Below are positions 18,367-28,055 of a DNA stretch of 64,000 nucleotides, one piece after another; positions within the stretch are counted from its first letter, which is position 1, and each line of letters starts with the position of its first letter. A program made the translations under genes and the position numbers. Under the pieces are notes generated by a model, which ran no database searches, was not told where the DNA came from, and saw only the letters and a program-made list of their open reading frames with translations. Origin of the DNA: Deltaproteobacteria bacterium (GTDB lineage Bacteria > Myxococcota_C > UBA6777); assembly GCA_002731275.1 (NCBI GenBank), contig PCBK01000189.1, positions 124,001 through 188,000 of the forward strand. The letters are read 5' to 3'.

Positions 18367-18430
18367 AAGACGGCACTTTTTGCTACGCTTTACCCAAAAG
18401 ATCGACTACTGAGGTATAGAGGTTCAAAGG

Positions 18431-20104
18431 ATGATACGATTTTCCTCACAGCAAATGTTGCGTTGGTGCCTGGGCGTATGTGTCCTGGTCTTTGCGATCC
18501 CAAGCGCGCACGCCCAACTGGACATCTTCGAGAAGCCAAAAAACAATCCCCCTCCCCAACGCCGTGGTTTTACGTTTGGGACCTTTAAGGTCGGTGGGAA
18601 CTCTGGCCGTAAACAAATGAACCAAGGGCAACGTCTCTACGCACAAGGAAATTACCAGGCCGCGAGCCTTAAGTTCTTTCTAGTCGTCAGTCAGATGTCT
18701 GGCTCCCGCTGGTTCCAAACCGCAGAGTTCCAGCTCGCCAAGTGTCTCTATCGTATGGGCCTCTACCATGCGGCGCTCGATTACTTTACAGGAATCATCC
18801 GAACAGGCGCATCCCACAGACACTTTCGCTCCTCCCTGAGTTGGGTCATCCTGATCTCACGGCGGCTCAAAAATGAGTCGATGTTTCTCGGAAAGTTGAA
18901 ACGATTCAGGACCGCTGACTTCCCTCGTAAATACAGAAATGAACTGTTTTACCTGCTCGGGAAATACTACTTCCAAAACAAAAAGCTCCCCCTCGCGCGT
19001 CGTTTGAAGCTCGCCTTGAAGTTGCTCTTGCAAGTCCAGTCAAGACAAGCCAAGTTTTACGCACGTGCGCAGTATGTCATCGGGGTCATCTATGCATTGG
19101 CGAACCAAGCCAACAACGCCGCGCGCGCTTTTCGCCTCGCAGCGACCTCTGCCAGACGTATCAAAAACAAAAAAATGCAGCGCAACATCCTCGAGCTCAG
19201 CGTCCTCGCGCTTGCCCGTATCCACTATGGCGCCAAGCACTTCAAAGCTGCGATCAGCTACTACCGTCTGATCGAGCGAAAGAGTGGTCGCTGGCTCGAT
19301 GTTTTGTTTGAACGTGCATGGGCGCACTTGAGACGTGGACAATACGGACACACACTCGGGATCTTGCACTCCCTCGATTCCCCATACTTCCGCAACGAAT
19401 ACTTCCCAGAGGTTGGTATTCTCCGTGCGGTGAGCTTCTTCGAGAGATGCCGCTACAAGCGTGTCAAGAAAATCATCACGACATACCTTCGACGATACCG
19501 ACCTCTCGTAAGCTCTATCAACTCCTTTTTGACGCGCAACCCAAGTCCACAACGCGCGTACATCACTTTGCGCAACCTGCGCAACCAAGAGTCCGCCTCT
19601 GGTCTCGATGATGATCCCTCCGCACAAATGTTCCAACGTCTGCTCAAGCTGACGTTTAAAGACAAAAAAGTACGTCTACTCTTTGACTACATCAAAGAGA
19701 TCACGAGGGAGCTGCAAGTCATCCAACAAAGCCGCAGCCTGTGGCGTGGCTCGGCCCTCGGACGGTTGCTGCAAAAGCGACTGAAACAAGAACGTATGGC
19801 AAAGGTCTCAGAAGCTGGTAGCCGCGCACAAAGCCGCTTTCGCGCAGCAAAGAACGAGCTCGCAGAGTTGATCAGCCAGGCCCTCAAAATCCAATACGAA
19901 ACACTTGGTGCAGAGAAAGCCCTGTTGCAGGCCTCCGCCTCCCAACAAGGCTCATTCACGATGAAGTCATCACGCCGCCGCAAACGCAACCGCATCACAG
20001 TGGCAGCGCCTGATGATTACGTTTTTTGGCCTTTTCAAGGAGAATACTGGGTAGACGAGTTGGGCTTTTACCGCTATCGTGTACGTGGTGAATGCAAAAA
20101 ATAA
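18431..20104 (+). CDS. Secreted tetratricopeptide-repeat protein
   Basis: A 557-residue periplasmic or surface protein. A signal peptide ends at AHA before Gln29. AGAGG lies eight bases before the ATG. The body is helical, basic and repeat-like (segments such as GQRLYAQGNYQAASLKFF, AEFQLAKCLYRMGLYHAAL and AARAFRLAATSARRIK), consistent with TPR or TPR-like arrays. The C-terminus ends with an aromatic motif, FWPFQGEYWVDELGFYRYR, and a Cys three residues from the end. TPR proteins with such partners link inner-membrane and outer-membrane parts of Glt/Nfs machines; I cannot say which Glt protein, if any, it corresponds to. It lies in the same direction as its neighbours. Confidence 0.7.
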   Translation: MIRFSSQQMLRWCLGVCVLVFAIPSAHAQLDIFEKPKNNPPPQRRGFTFGTFKVGGNSGRKQMNQGQRLYAQGNYQAASLKFFLVVSQMSGSRWFQTAEFQLAKCLYRMGLYHAALDYFTGIIRTGASHRHFRSSLSWVILISRRLKNESMFLGKLKRFRTADFPRKYRNELFYLLGKYYFQNKKLPLARRLKLALKLLLQVQSRQAKFYARAQYVIGVIYALANQANNAARAFRLAATSARRIKNKKMQRNILELSVLALARIHYGAKHFKAAISYYRLIERKSGRWLDVLFERAWAHLRRGQYGHTLGILHSLDSPYFRNEYFPEVGILRAVSFFERCRYKRVKKIITTYLRRYRPLVSSINSFLTRNPSPQRAYITLRNLRNQESASGLDDDPSAQMFQRLLKLTFKDKKVRLLFDYIKEITRELQVIQQSRSLWRGSALGRLLQKRLKQERMAKVSEAGSRAQSRFRAAKNELAELISQALKIQYETLGAEKALLQASASQQGSFTMKSSRRRKRNRITVAAPDDYVFWPFQGEYWVDELGFYRYRVRGECKK

Positions 20105-20512
20105 CACCGCTCGATCACAATGGATGCCACACTCCCAACCCACACAGATAGGGTGCTTTTTATTTGTGATAAGCGACTTCTGAGAACTCGATGCTCCTGT
20201 GTGGAACTCAGCTCTCAAGAAGCTCCTTCCAAAGGCGAAGCCAGCGGGAGGCGAAAATTCACGTCAATACAAAGCGCCGCTCCACACGCCTGCTCCACAC
20301 AACGTGAAAAAGGCCACGTCATGCTGTTCAACTCTCAAAACCAATGTGATGTCTAGCTCATCTGTTGTGCACCTGACCTTGTCCAACAAGGAAGGATGGA
20401 AAACCCCTGTGGCACCCATAAGATTGTACCCAACCGCAAAGGATGGTCACTCGAATCAAGCATGTGTTCACACAGCTCAATTCGTCCAATAGCGAAGGAG
20501 AATTCGCGAGTC
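20105..20512 (+). other. Intergenic region with a short palindrome
   Basis: About 400 bases before the giant TPR gene. It contains a perfect 6-3-6 palindrome, CCTTGTCCAACAAGG, at 20377-20391, which could be an operator or a small hairpin. Overlapping short frames here lack ribosome sites and I do not accept them as genes. Confidence 0.35.
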
Positions 20513-23500
20513 ATGAAACGAGTCATTTGCCTGTTTGCCCTATCAGCTTTAATGCTCTCCGGCCTTTCGGACGCCGACGCGCGATCATACCGAAAGTACA
20601 GAAAGCACCGTGGTTTTAAATCCAAGAAAAAATCCCGTCGCATTCAACGCATCAATAAGCCCACGCAAAAAAAGATCGTGATCAAAAAACGCGGTCCCAT
20701 GAAATTGCAGGCTTTCGAACGGTTTGCGCAAGAACGTTTGCAGCAAAAAACGGAAGCACAGATCGCGACACTCACGCAGATCATCAGCAGCACGCCCCAA
20801 CAAAGTCGCGCGGATCTCTACTTTCGACTCGCTGAGCACTATTGGGAAAACAGCAAATACTACAACTTTATCGCCAACCGATACGATGACTACCGTGGCC
20901 GCCCTGAATGGCCGGAAAAATCACGCTTGCAACAGCAAGCCTTCGCGACCTCCAAGGGCTACAAAAAGAAAGCCGCCTCGGTCTACTACAAGATCATCAA
21001 AGGTTACCCAAACTACAGCCGCCTGTGTGAAGCCTACTACTTCCTCGGAAAAAACCTCTTCGAGATGGGGAAACAAAAAGCTGCGCTCAACGTCTTCCGC
21101 CCCATGATCTCCAAATTCCGCTTCCCAGCGTGCCCCTTCGTCCCAAACGCTTACCTCTCCTTTGGTGAATACTACTTCAACAACGGCCAGGTACAACACG
21201 CGATGAAGTCCTACCAGCAAGTCCTCACCTTCCGCAACGCGTCCATCTACGGCTTCGCGCTCTACAAGATCGCATGGTGTTACTACAACCTCGTCAAATA
21301 CCGCACCTCGCTCAAGCACTTTATCGCTGTCGTCAACTACGCGAAGCGTGCCAGCGCCGTCGGCGGAAACCAAAGACGCCGCCTCGCCCTGCTCAAAGAA
21401 GCCCTGCGTGACCTCGTCATGGCCTACAGCCAGATCGGCTCCGAACAGGAGGCCAGGGATGCCAAAAACCGCTTCTTAAATCTCGGCGGGCAGGGACGAT
21501 ACGTCAAGATGCTCCGCAGCCTCGGGCGTCTATACAGAGGCCAAGGGAAACTCCAACACGCGATCATCGTCTACCGCGACCTGATCAACATCAACCCAGA
21601 GTCCCCCCGTGTCCTGTTTTACCAGCTCTACATCACACAGGCGATCAACCGCAGCAAAGACAAAGAAGCCACTGTCCGCGCTGTCGCTCAGCTTGTCCGA
21701 AAAGTGAACTACTTCAAAAAACGCGGTGGTGGCGGAAAAATTTACAAACGTGCGGTCAAAGAGATCCTCTTTCAGATCAACCAATACGCTCGCTACAGAC
21801 TCTACGAAGCACAAAAAACACGCACCATGAGCTTCTACATCCAGGCAGGAAACTTCTTTGGCTCCTACCTCTCAGTGGACAGCAAAAGCAAAAACGCCTA
21901 CGAGATGATGTTCTGGCGCGCTGAGATCTTTTACAGGCAGCGCCGCTTCGCCAAAGCAGCGACGATTTACAAACAAGCGCTGCTGCTCAACCCCAAAGGA
22001 AAGTACTCTGCAGACTGCGCGTACAACCGCATCCTCGCGTATAACTTTTTGCTCAAACGTGCGCGCTTCAACCTCGATGACATGACCAAAAAGCGCACCA
22101 CCCAAAAGAAAGCGCTCCCCAAACTCGCGAAGAAATTCTTGGGCGCGTGTGAAGACTACCTCAAGTACTTCCCCAAAAAGCCCCAAGCGATCGACGTCTC
22201 CTACAAGGCAGCCTTGCTTTACTACTACTTCAACCACTTTGACAAAGCGCTGCCCAGCTTCTACTTCCTCGTCAAACGCTACCCCACACACGAGTATGCG
22301 ATCTACTCCGCGCACTTCATCCTCGACACCTACAACCTGCAAAAACGTTGGGTCAAGTTGAACAAAACAGCGTGGGATTTCTACCGTCGTCCCGGACTCG
22401 GAAACGCAAAATTCAAGAAAGAGGTCCGCGACATCATCGTCGGTTCAGGTATCAAAACGTGCGAAGCCATCGAACGCAAAAAGAAGTACGGAGAGTGCGC
22501 CAAATGCTTCTCCAAAATGGCCCGTGAGTTCCCCGACCGCAAGCGTCTCGCCTCACACGCTCTCTACAACGCGTCGTTGTGCTACTACAAAAACAAACAA
22601 CCTGAGCAGGCGCTCTCATCTCGTCGTATCTTGATCGATAAATACCCACGCTCACAACACGTGAAGAAGAGTATCCTCGACCTCGCAGACATCTACGCGA
22701 CACGCGCAGACTTTTCGAAAGCCGCGAAATACTACGAGAAGTACTACAACAAATACAAAAACAAACGCACCCCTCACTGGGACATCCTGATCCAGGCGGC
22801 CCTCTTCCGTGAAGCCATGGGCGACACAACGACAGCGATGAAGTACTACCGCAAGATGATCAACGACAAAAAGTTCCGCTTCAAAAACAAAAAGCGTTTT
22901 GTCGCCCTGTACTTCCGCGTTGCCAAAAACTACAAAAAGTCGGGCAGCACGTCGATCTACCGACGTATGATGAAAAACTTCGACAAAAAGCGACTTGGAC
23001 CTTACCCCATGCGACTTTACGCTCGCATGGAGTTGGCCAAAACACGCCCCCGGAGCCCCGACTCCAAGCGCGCATTCCGCTCTATTCCACGGGCCTATGA
23101 CAGTCTTCCAGCTGAAGGCAAAAAAGTCGACGAAGCTCGTAAATCCGCTGCGCATGTACGCTTCATGCAAGCAGAAGAGAAGTTCAAAGATTACACAAAA
23201 GTCCAATTGCGACCCGGTCTGTCACAGGCTCAAATCAAACGCATCATGGACAAAAAGACCAAACTCTTCAAAAAAGCATTTAAAGCTTACGAAACCGTCG
23301 TCAAATACAAGGACGGAGACTGGGGTGTCGCAGCTTACTACCGCGCAGGTGACCTGTTTATGAACTTCTCGAAGTTCTTCTACGGCGCACCACCACCAAG
23401 CGCCAAAAAAGTCCGAACTCTCGCGAAAAAAGAGATCAAAAAGTTGATTTACAAGCAAGTCATGGGTGTACTCAAGACCAAAAAAGGTATCCCCTGGCGT

Positions 23501-23905
23501 GTCAAACGAGCTATCGCACGTAAACAAGCCGCGAAGTTCATCCGTAGTCAACGTGGTCGTATGCTCATCCAACAGCAAGTCCAAAAATTCCAGGACAACA
23601 ACAAAATGCTCGTACAGAGTCAGGCCCAACCCTTCGAAGAACGCGCGATCAAGCTCTACAAAAAATGCTTGAAGCTCGCACACCGCCTGCTCGCATACAA
23701 CCCCTGGACACAAAAAGCGCTGGCACAGCTACAAAAGCTGCAACCACAAAAATACCCCAAGCAAGTTGAACTAGCCCCCAAAGTCGGCTACGCAGCTTCG
23801 GACTTCTCTTTCCAAAAAGGTTTGATGACCAACATGAAACGCGCCTCCGCGCCTATGTCGAAGTTCAAACGCAAAATGTCCATGGCTCGGCAGCCAAGAC
23901 AGTAG
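20513..23905 (+). CDS. Giant secreted tetratricopeptide-repeat protein
   Basis: A 1130-residue protein with a signal peptide (residues 1 to about 22, ending SDADA). The start at 20513 opens that signal and has AAGGAG 12 bases upstream; an earlier ATG at 20396 would hide the signal inside the protein. Nearly the whole mature chain is TPR-like, rich in Lys, Tyr and Ala (AEHYWENSKYYNF, AYYFLGKNLFEMGKQKAAL, AKYYEKYYNKYKNK). It is strongly basic. The size, location and neighbours recall the large TPR components of gliding machines (AgmK/GltI or AgmU/GltD types), but I base this on class and context only. It is probably periplasmic, forming an extended scaffold. Confidence 0.8.
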   Translation: MKRVICLFALSALMLSGLSDADARSYRKYRKHRGFKSKKKSRRIQRINKPTQKKIVIKKRGPMKLQAFERFAQERLQQKTEAQIATLTQIISSTPQQSRADLYFRLAEHYWENSKYYNFIANRYDDYRGRPEWPEKSRLQQQAFATSKGYKKKAASVYYKIIKGYPNYSRLCEAYYFLGKNLFEMGKQKAALNVFRPMISKFRFPACPFVPNAYLSFGEYYFNNGQVQHAMKSYQQVLTFRNASIYGFALYKIAWCYYNLVKYRTSLKHFIAVVNYAKRASAVGGNQRRRLALLKEALRDLVMAYSQIGSEQEARDAKNRFLNLGGQGRYVKMLRSLGRLYRGQGKLQHAIIVYRDLININPESPRVLFYQLYITQAINRSKDKEATVRAVAQLVRKVNYFKKRGGGGKIYKRAVKEILFQINQYARYRLYEAQKTRTMSFYIQAGNFFGSYLSVDSKSKNAYEMMFWRAEIFYRQRRFAKAATIYKQALLLNPKGKYSADCAYNRILAYNFLLKRARFNLDDMTKKRTTQKKALPKLAKKFLGACEDYLKYFPKKPQAIDVSYKAALLYYYFNHFDKALPSFYFLVKRYPTHEYAIYSAHFILDTYNLQKRWVKLNKTAWDFYRRPGLGNAKFKKEVRDIIVGSGIKTCEAIERKKKYGECAKCFSKMAREFPDRKRLASHALYNASLCYYKNKQPEQALSSRRILIDKYPRSQHVKKSILDLADIYATRADFSKAAKYYEKYYNKYKNKRTPHWDILIQAALFREAMGDTTTAMKYYRKMINDKKFRFKNKKRFVALYFRVAKNYKKSGSTSIYRRMMKNFDKKRLGPYPMRLYARMELAKTRPRSPDSKRAFRSIPRAYDSLPAEGKKVDEARKSAAHVRFMQAEEKFKDYTKVQLRPGLSQAQIKRIMDKKTKLFKKAFKAYETVVKYKDGDWGVAAYYRAGDLFMNFSKFFYGAPPPSAKKVRTLAKKEIKKLIYKQVMGVLKTKKGIPWRVKRAIARKQAAKFIRSQRGRMLIQQQVQKFQDNNKMLVQSQAQPFEERAIKLYKKCLKLAHRLLAYNPWTQKALAQLQKLQPQKYPKQVELAPKVGYAASDFSFQKGLMTNMKRASAPMSKFKRKMSMARQPRQ

Positions 23906-23962
23906 CGACTCAACTTACTCATTCGTCCAATATGGCCGATTTTTTCAACGTATAAAGTGACT

Positions 23963-23994
23963 CACGGAGCGTCGCTTGGACGTGACGCTCTGTG
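23963..23994 (+). promoter_or_regulatory. Stable hairpin in the leader of the TPR lipoprotein gene
   Basis: An 11-bp stem with one G-T wobble pairs 23963-23973 with 23984-23994 around a 10-base loop. A TATAAA at 23951-23956 would place a transcription start near the foot of the stem, so the message could begin with this hairpin. No T-run follows, which argues against a terminator. No good -35 was seen. Confidence 0.4.
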
Positions 23995-24025
23995 TTCATC
24001 ATATAACGCCAAAGAGGTATCCCAA

Positions 24026-25228
24026 GTGAAAACGAGGATATTATCCATCACCCCACTGCTCTTGCTTGTGCTCTTTGTCGCCTCAGGCTGCAAGACCAAG
24101 CCAGTAAAAAAGAAAACAAACATCGTCAAACAACCCGTACGCACCGCAGCAATGGATTACCAAGATGCGATGAGTGCCTACCAGAGTGGCAAGTCGTCAG
24201 GCAAAGTCGACTACAAAACCGTCACGATGTACTTGAGAAAAGCACTGCAACGCCAACCACGACACATCCCCGCACGATACAACCTCGCAGCGGTGTATGA
24301 AGAGATGGGCAAATACAGATTGGCAGACCGGCTCCTCGGCCAGGTCCTCCAAATGAACGAAAAACACAAACCTGCGCTGTATCGTCTCTCACAAGTCAAA
24401 GTTCGCCAAAAGCTTCATGGTGACGCGCTTCGTTTGTTTATGCGTTACCTTGAGCTCGATCCAAAGAGCAAAACAAAACCCAAAATGCTCGTGAACCTCG
24501 CATCACTTCAGCTTCAAAACGGCAACCACGAAGCAGCCTCCAACACCGCACGCAGGATCCTGATCTACGATACAAAAAGTATCGCGGCCTACCGTATTCT
24601 CGCACGTGCGTATCTCAAACAACGTAAATATGCGGTCGTTCATCTCGTGTTTCAGCTCGCCAAAAAGCTCAACAAAAAAGATGCGCGACTGCTCAACGTG
24701 ACAGGCCTCGCCTACATCGGACAAAAGAAGTATCCACAGGCACTTTACCGATTTACACAGGCCACCACCCTCAATCCAAACCTCTTCGAAGCGCAGATGA
24801 ACCTTGGCTCCCTTGCCCTAAACTACTCCGACTACGGACGCGCGCTGAAAGCATTCTCACAAGCTGCGCAGCTACGCCCCTTCCACAAAGATGCTCTCCT
24901 CGCTTACGCCGTAGCCCTTCGTGCTAACGGTAAATACAAACAAGCAGAAAACATCTACACCAAAAGGCTGCTGCCGCGGTACAGAAACGAGACACGTGCC
25001 AAGTACAACCTCGGACTGCTCTACCTCCGCTACCTCAAGCAGCCCAAAAAAGCCAAAACCTATCTGCGACAATACATCGGTGATATGGGCAGCAGAATCA
25101 GCACAAGCCACGACTCCTATACTCTCATGAAGGAAGCCGATCAGATGATCAAAATGCAGGCCTACATGAAAAAGCAACAAGAAGAGATGAAAAAACAAGC
25201 CAAAAAGAAACCCGCCCCCAGAAAATAA
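24026..25228 (+). CDS. TPR lipoprotein (GltE/AglT-type)
   Basis: A 400-residue lipoprotein. The GTG at 24026 is preferred: AGAGG lies eight bases upstream and it directly opens a signal peptide ending VASGC (Cys22). The mature protein is a regular array of TPRs from about residue 45 to 365 (for example ARYNLAAVYEEMGKYRLADR, ALYRFTQATTLNPNLFEAQM), followed by a charged Met/Lys/Gln-rich coiled tail. Outer-membrane TPR lipoproteins are core parts of the M. xanthus gliding and sporulation transport complexes, and the next gene encodes a GltG-like protein. The assignment to the GltE/AglT type rests on architecture and context, not on a demonstrated match. Confidence 0.8.
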   Translation: MKTRILSITPLLLLVLFVASGCKTKPVKKKTNIVKQPVRTAAMDYQDAMSAYQSGKSSGKVDYKTVTMYLRKALQRQPRHIPARYNLAAVYEEMGKYRLADRLLGQVLQMNEKHKPALYRLSQVKVRQKLHGDALRLFMRYLELDPKSKTKPKMLVNLASLQLQNGNHEAASNTARRILIYDTKSIAAYRILARAYLKQRKYAVVHLVFQLAKKLNKKDARLLNVTGLAYIGQKKYPQALYRFTQATTLNPNLFEAQMNLGSLALNYSDYGRALKAFSQAAQLRPFHKDALLAYAVALRANGKYKQAENIYTKRLLPRYRNETRAKYNLGLLYLRYLKQPKKAKTYLRQYIGDMGSRISTSHDSYTLMKEADQMIKMQAYMKKQQEEMKKQAKKKPAPRK

Positions 25229-25245
25229 TCCTCCTCACGGAACCA

Positions 25246-25292
25246 ACCTGTCACAGTGTTGTCCATACACAGAGTGACGGGTGTGGTTTTTT
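25246..25292 (+). terminator. Intrinsic terminator after the TPR lipoprotein gene
   Basis: ACCTGTCAC (25246-25254) pairs with GTGACGGGT (25274-25282) with one wobble, and an inner GTGT/ACAC can extend the stem. Six T residues follow at 25287-25292. This is the best classical terminator in the window and implies that the next gene has its own promoter. Confidence 0.65.
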
Positions 25293-25469
25293 GTCACACT
25301 CACTCATCCCCTCAAAAATCTGTTTGCGAGCACCGATTCACCGCGTGATTCGTACTTACCCGCTGGTATCCTCACTTCGATCCGCGCAAGGCCGAGTTGC
25401 GTCCAAAAGAAGCCGACACAATTCAATGTAACCTATTGACGTTAAAGAACAAAACACCTTTCCAACAGG

Positions 25470-25482
25470 CGTTACTGTAACG
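25470..25482 (+). promoter_or_regulatory. Perfect palindrome upstream of a GltG-like gene
   Basis: CGTTACTGTAACG is a 6-1-6 palindrome located five bases before the AAGG ribosome site. It is a possible repressor site; nothing else identifies the binding protein. Confidence 0.3.
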
Positions 25483-25499
25483 ACCAAAAGGATACGAAC

Positions 25500-26909
25500 A
25501 TGGATACAGCGATCACTTCCCTCTCGGCCCTTGCTCACAACACTCCATTTGTCCCATCAGAAGATGCTTTGGAGCTTCGAGTCTGGGTCTCAAAAACCCT
25601 CAAAGAACAACAACACTATTACAAAGCCCAAGAGATCACGTTTGGACCCAAAACATCACACGCAGTTCAATTGGACGCGAGCTTGTTTGGTTACCACGAC
25701 GAAGAGTTGACGATATTGCGCCCCGAGAAGAACCGTTTATGGGTCTATGTGACCGAGAAAATGAAGGGTTGGTTGCAGGTGGAAGATCGACTCTACTCAC
25801 TCGATGAGATCGAGCAAAGCAACAAGGCAGAGCCCACAGAGGATGGATTTCGCTTTGTGCTGCCACACCGCTCACGGTGCTCGATAGAGTTTGACGCGAT
25901 CCGCATAGAGCTCGGCATTATCGCAGCTCCCAAGCGGTGGCCACTCCTGCAGTTGAACGCATTCGATGGACACATGGGGCGCGCATTGGGGATGTCGTTT
26001 GTCCTACATGGAGTGATCCTGTTGACGATGTTGATGAGTGATACAGCCCCTGAAAACCTAGGGGATCAGTACATTCGTCAGGGCAATCGCTTCGAAGCGT
26101 TGATTCTTCGCCCTGAGCAACCCAAACCACAACCCGAGAGACCACGCGCTGGCGGAAAATCCGCGAAAGGAGCCAAAGGAGAAGCCGGCCAAAAGGACGC
26201 CCCCAAGGTCCGTCAAAAGATGAGCTCTGTCGAGAAAAAAGTAAACGCCAACAGCCTGATCAACACCTCCAAGTTGGCAAACGATATCAAGCAAAAGATC
26301 CACAAGACAGGGCTCTTCAAGGGGATGGGAAAGTCTTTCAAGAGCCTGCTGACCTTGCGGGGGATGGGGGGACAAACGTTCGACGCGAGAGGGGGCTGGA
26401 GAGGTGTACAGATGGGAGAGAGTCGAGGCAATGGTGGCTTTGCGTTCCGAGGGGTGGGACCTGGAGCAGGTGCATTTACTGGCAATGGTGGAAGTTTTGC
26501 GACAGGTTCGCTGCTCGCATCAGGTGGAAAAGGACGTTTTCGTGGAAAAGGTAGGCTTCGCAAAAAGTCAGGGAAGCTCATCACAATCACAAAGGTCGGT
26601 CCAAGTCACTTCGCCGAATACCCTAAGGAGTTGATTCGTCGAACGATCAAGATGTACCGGGCGCAGATCCGATATTGCTATGAGAGAGAGTTGATCAAGC
26701 ACCGACAGCTCAGAGGACAGGTCGCGCTTTTCTTCCAGATCAATCCGACCGGATCGCTATCTCGTGTACGCATTCGCAAGAGCACGCTCAACAACGACAG
26801 GGTTGAAGACTGTCTCGTTAGGCGTGCGAGGTTTTGGAAGTTTCCTGCACCAAAAAGTGCGGGGATCGTGCATGTTACATATCCCTTTTACTTCCAGCCA
26901 AGCCGCTAA
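25500..26909 (+). CDS. GltG/PglI-like membrane protein lacking FHA, with AgmX/PglI C-terminal domain
   Basis: A 469-residue single-pass protein. AAAAGGA ends eight bases before the ATG. Residues 1 to about 155 form a cytoplasmic domain that aligns by eye with the domain just before the membrane segment of the FHA protein at 28.4 kb (ALELRVW here, ALEIRVL there). The membrane segment is at about 164-181 (LGMSFVLHGVILLTMLM). A Pro/Lys and then Gly-rich periplasmic linker leads to an AgmX/PglI domain (378-469) with RYCYERELIKH, NNDRVEDC and FWKFPAPK. Two cysteines there are likely to form a disulfide. Such TonB-like proteins transmit motion across the periplasm in Glt/Nfs machines. It is a paralogue of the FHA protein. 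Confidence 0.85.
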   Translation: MDTAITSLSALAHNTPFVPSEDALELRVWVSKTLKEQQHYYKAQEITFGPKTSHAVQLDASLFGYHDEELTILRPEKNRLWVYVTEKMKGWLQVEDRLYSLDEIEQSNKAEPTEDGFRFVLPHRSRCSIEFDAIRIELGIIAAPKRWPLLQLNAFDGHMGRALGMSFVLHGVILLTMLMSDTAPENLGDQYIRQGNRFEALILRPEQPKPQPERPRAGGKSAKGAKGEAGQKDAPKVRQKMSSVEKKVNANSLINTSKLANDIKQKIHKTGLFKGMGKSFKSLLTLRGMGGQTFDARGGWRGVQMGESRGNGGFAFRGVGPGAGAFTGNGGSFATGSLLASGGKGRFRGKGRLRKKSGKLITITKVGPSHFAEYPKELIRRTIKMYRAQIRYCYERELIKHRQLRGQVALFFQINPTGSLSRVRIRKSTLNNDRVEDCLVRRARFWKFPAPKSAGIVHVTYPFYFQPSR

Positions 26910-27032
26910 AACTTGTCAACTTCGTCCAGGGTTGTTAATCTGAAGAAGGAAGAGAACGTTTGGTGGAGGGTGACACGCTCTTACAATTTGTCATCCCCCT
27001 TGTCGACAGCAACCAGGACAGAGAGTACAAAA

Positions 27033-27611
27033 ATGGCACGAATCGAGTCAACAAAATCAACCGGCCTCGTTTGCGAGTCCGAAGACTTGAGAAGTAGAGC
27101 GTTGGAAGGTGATCCTACGCTTTTAAATGACTTGATTAATTGTTTTCAAGATGATCTGATTCGGTTTTTACAACATCGTTGTGGACATACAGGCGACGCT
27201 GAAGATGCGACCCAAGACACCTTCGAATCAGCGATTCGTTATCTCGATGGATACAGGGGCGAGAGCTCACTTAAGAGTTGGCTGTATCGTCTCGCAAGCT
27301 CTGCTTGTGTCAAGATGCGTCGTGGACGCAAAAACGATCCGAAACTCCACGAATCACTCGACGTTGACAAGGCGGAGCGAGCAAAGCAGCTCAGCCAGGA
27401 GATCGAGTCCATGCTCGAAGCGCGGTTGATGCCACTGGAAAAAGCCTTTGGCGAACTCGGACAAACCGACCGCAGTGTGTTGCTATTGCGAGATGGTGAG
27501 GAGCTCTCGATCGCAGAGATCGCCGAGAAGCTCGATCTGACAGAATCTGCGACAAAATCACGCCTCCACAGAGCCCGCAAACAGGTCCGCATCCTCCTCA
27601 ATAACGAGTAA
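27033..27611 (+). CDS. ECF-type RNA polymerase sigma factor
   Basis: A 192-residue sigma-70 family protein. I place the start at the ATG at 27033, seven bases after GAGAG; an earlier start would add a 40-residue tail unlike the family. Region 2 includes DAEDATQDTFESAIRYL and SLKSWLYRLASSACVKMRR; region 4 has LSIAEIAEKLDLTESATKSR with a helix-turn-helix. It starts about 120 bases after a GltG-like gene and precedes the CglF-like gene. No anti-sigma factor is evident beside it, which is unusual for ECF sigma factors. It may control this envelope cluster, an inference from position only. Confidence 0.88.
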   Translation: MARIESTKSTGLVCESEDLRSRALEGDPTLLNDLINCFQDDLIRFLQHRCGHTGDAEDATQDTFESAIRYLDGYRGESSLKSWLYRLASSACVKMRRGRKNDPKLHESLDVDKAERAKQLSQEIESMLEARLMPLEKAFGELGQTDRSVLLLRDGEELSIAEIAEKLDLTESATKSRLHRARKQVRILLNNE

Positions 27612-28055
27612 GCCTTTTCCATCCAAAGTCCAAAGACAACTCGCCGCACCACCACTCACACAACATGTAACATCTTCACGTTAGACTCTCTGTCGATCCG
27701 ATCTTTCGATCGACAGCAGACACACATCAAAGCAATCCAAGAGTCAGCCTCGGAGAAAAAAGACCGCTCTGCGATCATCTCGGAATGTTTTAAGGGTGCA
27801 TTTGCGCGTACAGATTCGAAAAAATTTCGCAATGTTCCGCTCTCTGCATCTTGTGACAGTTGTTTGTTTGTGCTAAAAAAGTGCTGCTTATGGATGTGTG
27901 GTGTTGTGGTTTTTGTATGAGAGAACACAGCACCCATTCATCAGACAAAACACGCAGGCAGGAGCCGATTTGCTAAGGACAAAAAGTCCAATCCCCCACG
28001 ATATAGCAAGCCGTTTCAGCTTTCCCAAGCATACCCATAGAGGAGGTACTTGACG
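27612..28055 (+). other. Intergenic region with hairpins
   Basis: About 440 bases without a credible gene. It holds a perfect 9-bp inverted repeat, CTGTCGATC/GATCGACAG (27690-27698 with 27708-27716, 9-base loop). Closer to the next gene, TTGCTA (27970-27975) pairs with TAGCAA (28004-28009), enclosing GGAC/GTCC. No T-run follows either. These could be leader structures or protein-binding sites; a promoter for the small secreted protein should also be here. Confidence 0.4.

Noticed and set aside
20120..20356. Small frames between the two TPR genes
   Set aside because: They overlap each other on different frames and lack ribosome sites.
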